From an uncultured Synergistales bacterium (GTDB lineage: Bacteria; Synergistota; Synergistia; Synergistales; Aminobacteriaceae): a DNA stretch of 17,477 bases. Below the pieces are notes generated by a model. It made no database searches and was not told the origin of the DNA. It saw nothing but the letters and a program-made list of their open reading frames with translations. Positions 14,348 to 17,477 of this stretch are shown here, piece after piece. The stretch covers positions 1-17,477 of the forward strand of contig CAJOGG010000017.1 of NCBI GenBank assembly GCA_905234205.1. Reading direction: 5' to 3'. How positions within the stretch are numbered: the stretch's first letter is position 1; each line of letters starts with the position of its first letter. The position numbers and the translations under genes were made by a program.

Positions 14348-15918
14348 ATCAAGGCTATACATACGATTATCGCGCTTATGTTGCTGAGAATGGCGCAATT
14401 ACGTGTGGCTTTGCAGTGAACAAATTCAACACTAACAAGGACTTATTCAGCCCTCAAAGCCTCTATAGCCAATATCCTGATCCTTCATTTGTTCTGCCTT
14501 ATAAATTCACACTCAAGGATAGCTCCCAAACGATCCCGACTTTCCAAGTTAATTCACAGCGAAGGGAAGCAATGTCTATGCGCGGAGTGAGATTTTATGC
14601 AATCGACTTCAATAAATACACTTCGAACAATCTCCTTTGCGGCGCAAGATACAGGATCGAAATTCCAATTTATAACGCTAGCTTCAAAGATGTTCCAGGA
14701 GTAAAGGTCAAATTGTACTGGGTAAAGGACAGAGAAGAAGCAAGCCTTGCCGAAAAAGTTTATATTGGCGAGTCTCAATCAATCAGCATGACCGGTTGGC
14801 GAGATGACGGCGATAACAAAGCATGGGCTAGAATCAACTTTACACCTAACATTACTGTGAATGGACATTATCAACTCTACGCAGAAATTGACTATGCCGG
14901 CGATGAAGTTCACAAGAAGCGCGATGTAACAACCGATCCAGGCGGCAATAATGAAGGCTACTTTGAGTTCGCTGTTGAGAATCTTCCCACAGTGGCAGCC
15001 ACCAGTATCAAGAATGCAAGCTTCAAAGCCAGCGCAGAAGACGAGATAATATTTCCTGATATTACGTTCAACGGCATAGAAAAATGGGAGCAATTCTACA
15101 AGGAATACATCGCAGGTACAGAAGGGCCTGTCAGCATGGAAGTCGTAATCACAAACAATATGCCTTATACTCTTCCTGATACTGAAGTAACAGCAGTTTA
15201 CTATGATGATGAATTGTTGAAAGAACATACCATAGGCAGCGCAACGTTCGTAAAGAAGTTCACTCTCTTCCCTCATGAGACTTACAAGTTTGACGTAAAT
15301 ATTGATGCTGATATTGCTGACAAAATGCGCAAGGCAGATTTTACATTTTGCTCGTATACTCTTTTCTGGCTTGAATATCTCTTTGACTCTGTATACGGAG
15401 AGGGCGATACTGATCCAGACCTTGAAGTCTTCACGGCTGATATAGACGATAATGATATATATTTTAATAGCGTAACGAAAACATACGAACTGTCGCATGA
15501 TATACCAGTTCTCTGGAGGCTGGGAGAAGTGGTCGAAATGGTCAACACGTCCGAAACAGAAAGCGTTGACGATGAAACTACATCAAACATTACTGTTTCT
15601 GCTTCACCAACGAAAGAAGATTTTACGATAACTTGGAATCCTGAAGACGCAGAAACAACCAAAACGGATAACGTTGAAATCACGATAAGCACAATCCCAG
15701 GAATAACTCTCAAAGGCAACTATGGCTTCACAATAGAAATCTCTGAAGACGGCGAAACTTGGGAGGAATTGGAAGTCTTGACGTTTGAGCAGAATCTAAA
15801 TCTTGATGAGGAAACAGACAACGATAATGGCTTACATTCATCTAGTGGCGGCTGTGATGCTGGAATTTCTGCATTAAGTATCTTGCTTCTGGCAGTGGTC
15901 GTTATTCGCAAATATTAG
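14290..15918 (+). CDS. CARDB-like and Synergist-CTERM anchor region of the large surface protein
   Basis: Coding character begins around 14290, well before the first formal start (GTG at 14416), so this is the 3' part of the preceding gene in another frame. It shows a beta-rich segment (FNLPNVDGTILNQGYTYDY), then a CARDB-like adhesion domain with RIEIPIYNASFKDVPGVKVK, TVNGHYQLYAEIDYAGDE and GGNNEGYFEFAV. Further Ig-like beta-structure and a Thr/Glu/Asp-rich stalk follow. The last 26 codons (15838-15915) carry SSSGGCDAG, a hydrophobic helix and IRKY, the Synergist-CTERM tripartite sorting signal with its invariant cysteine. The stop is TAG, followed by a strong terminator. The anchor motif is the best taxonomic marker in the window. 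Confidence 0.78.
   Translation, partial: EKKSEKIQFNLPNVDGTILNQGYTYDYRAYVAENGAITCGFAVNKFNTNKDLFSPQSLYSQYPDPSFVLPYKFTLKDSSQTIPTFQVNSQRREAMSMRGVRFYAIDFNKYTSNNLLCGARYRIEIPIYNASFKDVPGVKVKLYWVKDREEASLAEKVYIGESQSISMTGWRDDGDNKAWARINFTPNITVNGHYQLYAEIDYAGDEVHKKRDVTTDPGGNNEGYFEFAVENLPTVAATSIKNASFKASAEDEIIFPDITFNGIEKWEQFYKEYIAGTEGPVSMEVVITNNMPYTLPDTEVTAVYYDDELLKEHTIGSATFVKKFTLFPHETYKFDVNIDADIADKMRKADFTFCSYTLFWLEYLFDSVYGEGDTDPDLEVFTADIDDNDIYFNSVTKTYELSHDIPVLWRLGEVVEMVNTSETESVDDETTSNITVSASPTKEDFTITWNPEDAETTKTDNVEITISTIPGITLKGNYGFTIEISEDGETWEELEVLTFEQNLNLDEETDNDNGLHSSSGGCDAGISALSILLLAVVVIRKY
15838..15915 (+). other. Synergist-CTERM protein-sorting signal
   Basis: The encoded C-terminus has a Ser/Gly/Cys motif (SGGCDAG), then about 14 hydrophobic residues (ISALSILLLAVVVI) and a short basic tail (RKY). 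This matches the anchor signal described for Synergistetes surface proteins. A dedicated processing enzyme is expected elsewhere in the genome. Confidence 0.85.
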
Positions 15919-15930
15919 GCCCAACTAAAG

Positions 15931-15966
15931 CCCTCGTGATGTTATGGTCATGAGGGTATATTTTTA
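15931..15966 (+). terminator. Rho-independent terminator after the large surface-protein gene
   Basis: CCCTCGTGA (15931-15939) pairs with TCATGAGGG (15948-15956) as a 9-bp stem including one G-U, with an 8-base loop, followed by the T-rich run TATATTTTTA. It lies 13 bases after the TAG stop and separates this gene from the beta-helix gene. Confidence 0.85.
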
Positions 15967-15992
15967 CATTAAATATGAGGAGGTATAAATTC

Positions 15993-16817
15993 ATGAAAAA
16001 GTTCTTAATTGCAGCCATGTTGATGACGTTTATGTTTGCTGGCAGTGCGTTTGCGGCTGATGTAGATATTGGCGAAGGCTATCATTTTCCGGACGGCTTT
16101 GCCATGATTCTAATAACGAGTTCTGACGGTAGCTCTATCCAAAACGCTGTTGACCAGATTCAAGACGGCGGGACGATATATCTATCAGGAAATTTCAAAC
16201 TAAAGAAGAATATCACAATCAATAAAAATTTAACGATTTCAGGAATGAATAACACTGTTCTGGACGGCAATATACACTTAGATGGCATTATTATATGCGA
16301 GAAAAGTAGTGATGTTACGCTCGAAAATCTCGCTATAACCAACGGGGGCGGAGGAGTAATAATTAGGAAAGGGAGCAACGTTAAAATAATAAGCTGCGAT
16401 ATTTACGAGAATTATTGCTTTCTCGGAGGCGGCATATTATCACATGCTGATACACTTACGTTAATGAGTTGTGATATACACAATAATGCTGCCATGCTAG
16501 GTAAAGGCGGAGGAATATACTTAGAGGGCGGCACAGTTACGATTACCGATTGCAACATAACAGATAACACTGCTGCAGTGTGTGGCGGAGGGCTTGATGC
16601 GTCAAAAGCTACAATAACAATGCAAAACTGCACAATCACTGGAAACAAATCAGTTTGGGGTGGTGGCATTAATCTTATTAATTTAGGAACAAAACTAACA
16701 GCGATAAGTTGCGATATTTCAGGTAACACTGCTTCTATTTCAAGTCCAGACATCTCTTTACAGAGTGGCGCAACATATGAGGAAGTAAACGAGGAGGAGG
16801 AAAGTTCAAATGAGTAA
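15993..16817 (+). CDS. Secreted right-handed parallel beta-helix protein
   Basis: The predicted 274-residue protein starts at the ATG at 15993. GAGGAGG (15977-15983) lies 9 bases upstream, and the in-frame ATG at 15975 would run through that site. Residues 1-21 form a signal peptide ending AFA. From about residue 45 the protein consists of ~22-residue turns typical of the pectate-lyase-like/NosD beta-helix fold. Examples are ITISGMNNTVLDG-type strands, then IISCDIYENYCFLGGGI, MSCDIHNNAAMLGKGGGI, ITDCNITDNTAAVCGGGL and MQNCTITGNKSVWGGGI. The GGG[IL] element paired with a 'NxxxN' turn resembles chlamydial polymorphic outer-membrane protein repeats. No catalytic residues or CTERM anchor are seen. 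It ends in an acidic tail and overlaps the lipoprotein gene by 8 bases, suggesting the two products act together at the surface. The true ligand is unknown. Confidence 0.85.
   Translation: MKKFLIAAMLMTFMFAGSAFAADVDIGEGYHFPDGFAMILITSSDGSSIQNAVDQIQDGGTIYLSGNFKLKKNITINKNLTISGMNNTVLDGNIHLDGIIICEKSSDVTLENLAITNGGGGVIIRKGSNVKIISCDIYENYCFLGGGILSHADTLTLMSCDIHNNAAMLGKGGGIYLEGGTVTITDCNITDNTAAVCGGGLDASKATITMQNCTITGNKSVWGGGINLINLGTKLTAISCDISGNTASISSPDISLQSGATYEEVNEEEESSNE
16400..16728 (+). repeat. Degenerate tandem protein repeats of the beta-helix
   Basis: About four to five successive units encode a Ser/Asp/Asn-Cys-[DNT]-Ile-x4-N turn, and the first four are followed by Gly-Gly-Gly-[Ile/Leu]. The units are diverged at DNA level, so they reflect the protein fold rather than a recent DNA duplication. 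A cysteine recurs at the same place in every turn. Confidence 0.7.
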
Positions 16818-17280
16818 AAAATTTTTTATCGGACTGCTTGTAATTTCTCTCGTAGCTTTGGCCGGAGGTTGTGGAAGCAGTAATAACCCTATAACCAACA
16901 CAACAGACGTTGATACAGCTTTGAAAGGAGCTTGGACATCATCAAATAACGGCACAACTACAATAACTAGCACGAATACGGACAGTAACAATGATCTTAA
17001 AGAGTTGGAGGCTTTATTTGAATCATATAGCGAAATTCCGAGCGACGTACGAGAACAATACGAAGCAGAGAAGAAACGACTTCAGGAAGAGAACACTGTC
17101 GTACCAATAAATGCAACTGTAGCAAGTGCTGTATTTTTCTTTGACGACTGCAATATTTCAGACGATAGCGGCACTGCTAAACTTACTGCTGTTGTAATTC
17201 TAAGCGGAGATTCTTTATTCGTGCCGATATGCTATAACGGTGTTGCAATATCTACGCAGCGTAACAACATCAACGAATAG
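16810..17280 (+). CDS. Putative lipoprotein, probably interrupted by an in-frame TAG
   Basis: The 156-codon frame starts with MSKK, a hydrophobic core and LAGGC, where Cys21 is the predicted lipidation site, so the product should be an envelope lipoprotein. I recognise no named family. After a Ser/Thr/Asn-rich linker comes a unit opening ALKGAWTSSNNGTTTI. A charged, probably helical insertion (LKELEALFESYSEI) and a beta-rich part (NATVASAVFFFDDCNI) follow. The ribosome binding site (GAGGAGGAGG, 16791-16800) lies inside the 3' end of the beta-helix gene, and the two genes overlap by 8 bases. Same-frame sequence after the TAG (17278-17280) still reads like protein (TATTPDGGTLSINMESEE), and a second copy of the unit follows in another frame. 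The gene may be truncated. Confidence 0.65.
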   Translation: MSKKFFIGLLVISLVALAGGCGSSNNPITNTTDVDTALKGAWTSSNNGTTTITSTNTDSNNDLKELEALFESYSEIPSDVREQYEAEKKRLQEENTVVPINATVASAVFFFDDCNISDDSGTAKLTAVVILSGDSLFVPICYNGVAISTQRNNINE

Positions 17281-17477
17281 ACAGCGACAACTCCCGACGG
17301 AGGCACATTATCAATCAACATGGAGTCGGAAGAATAGATAAAAATCTGCATAATTCCATAAATCCGACAAAAATTTTAGACGGCACTTGGAAATTAAGCG
17401 AAACTCAAGGCGGTGGCTGTTTAGCTATTGACTCCAAGATTACTTCCGCTGTTATTCCAGACGCAGTGTCAATATAC
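17281..17477 (+). pseudogene. Out-of-frame continuation of the lipoprotein (second repeat unit, cut by window end)
   Basis: After the TAG at 17278-17280 the same frame stays open for 18 protein-like codons to a second TAG at 17335-17337. From about 17337 a different frame reads KNLHNSINPTKILDGTWK, followed by LSETQGGGCLAIDSKITS and AVIPDAVSIY up to the window edge. Its LDGTWK and KITSAVIP resemble LKGAWT and ATVASAVF of the first unit, so this looks like a tandem domain of the same lipoprotein. No start codon or ribosome binding site introduces it. It could alternatively be an eroded neighbouring paralogue. Confidence 0.5.

Larger units (their letters stand above)
11393..15918 (+). pseudogene. 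Frame-disrupted gene for a ~1,500-codon Synergist-CTERM surface protein (composite)
   Basis: Four successive open segments read as one protein when frame changes are allowed. They are a signal peptide (11393-~11479), an N-terminal domain (~11480-~12390), a long FG-GAP and helical region (~12371-~14290) and a CARDB-like/anchor region (~14290-15918). Only the first segment has a ribosome binding site and signal peptide, and only the last has the anchor, so none makes sense alone as a secreted protein. The changes are -1 at an A7 run (11473-11479), +1 near 12371-12393 and -1 between about 14250 and 14310. The predicted product is exported and anchored by the Synergist-CTERM system and could act in adhesion or substrate binding. 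Decay, phase variation, recoding and assembly error all remain possible, so 'pseudogene' is a working label. Confidence 0.7.

Noticed and set aside
14416..14418. GTG at 14416 as a genuine start of a separate CTERM gene
   Set aside because: Clear protein-like sequence in the same frame extends upstream to about 14290, and there is no ribosome binding site or signal peptide at 14416.
14779..15719. Long minus-strand open frames of 239 and 145 codons opposite the anchor region
   Set aside because: They lie wholly opposite a convincing plus-strand gene, lack ribosome binding sites and have no recognisable domains; the antisense of an acidic, low-complexity coding region often stays open.
15975..15992. 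ATG at 15975 as start of the beta-helix protein
   Set aside because: The following codons are the Shine-Dalgarno sequence for the ATG at 15993, which begins a standard signal peptide.
17278..17280. UAG recoding (read-through as an amino acid) as a genome-wide feature
   Set aside because: The Synergist-CTERM gene ends with TAG exactly after its basic tail and before a terminator, so TAG is a working stop in this genome.
1..17477. CRISPR arrays, tRNA or rRNA genes, insertion sequences, attachment sites
   Set aside because: I saw no regularly spaced direct repeats, no transposase or integrase gene, no terminal inverted repeats and no recognisable RNA gene; the spacers are all under 100 bases.

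Overview
The window most likely comes from a member of the Synergistota (Synergistetes), probably a gut- or rumen-type anaerobe. The main evidence is the end of the protein that stops at 15918. It carries an SGGCDAG motif, a hydrophobic stretch and a terminal RKY, the pattern of the Synergist-CTERM protein-sorting signal. Base composition looks moderate by eye (not computed), Shine-Dalgarno sites are strong (AAGGAGG type), and TAA, TGA and TAG all appear as stops. Genus cannot be read from the sequence.

Region 1 (1-4988, + strand) is an alpha-galactoside uptake and hydrolysis operon. It holds a sugar-binding protein whose 5' end is cut by the window edge, MalF- and MalG-type permeases, and a cytoplasmic GH36 alpha-galactosidase. 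No ATPase is present here, so the transporter probably uses an ATPase encoded elsewhere.

Region 2 (5044-11309, - strand, convergent with region 1) looks like one long operon. It starts at 11309 with a COG1840/AfuA-type binding protein, followed by a possible attenuator hairpin, a fused 12-helix FbpB-type permease with a TTG start, and a TOBE-domain ATPase. It continues directly into molybdenum cofactor genes: moaA, moaC and a Mog-MOSC fusion. The ABC genes and the cofactor genes are only 27 bp apart.

Region 3 (11393-17477, + strand, divergent from region 2) is a cell-surface locus. It encodes a very large secreted protein (about 1,500 codons) with a signal peptide, FG-GAP-like calcium-loop repeats, a helical segment, a CARDB-like domain and the Synergist-CTERM anchor. 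A rho-independent terminator follows, then a secreted parallel beta-helix protein and a lipoprotein. The large gene is split over alternating frames by three frame changes. The first sits on an A7 run in exactly the register of a -1 slippery heptamer. The lipoprotein is also interrupted, by an in-frame TAG and a frame change in front of a second copy of its repeat. The nine genes of regions 1 and 2 look intact, so the lesions are confined to the surface locus. This may reflect phase variation, programmed frameshifting, gene decay or local assembly error. It is the most unusual aspect of the window.
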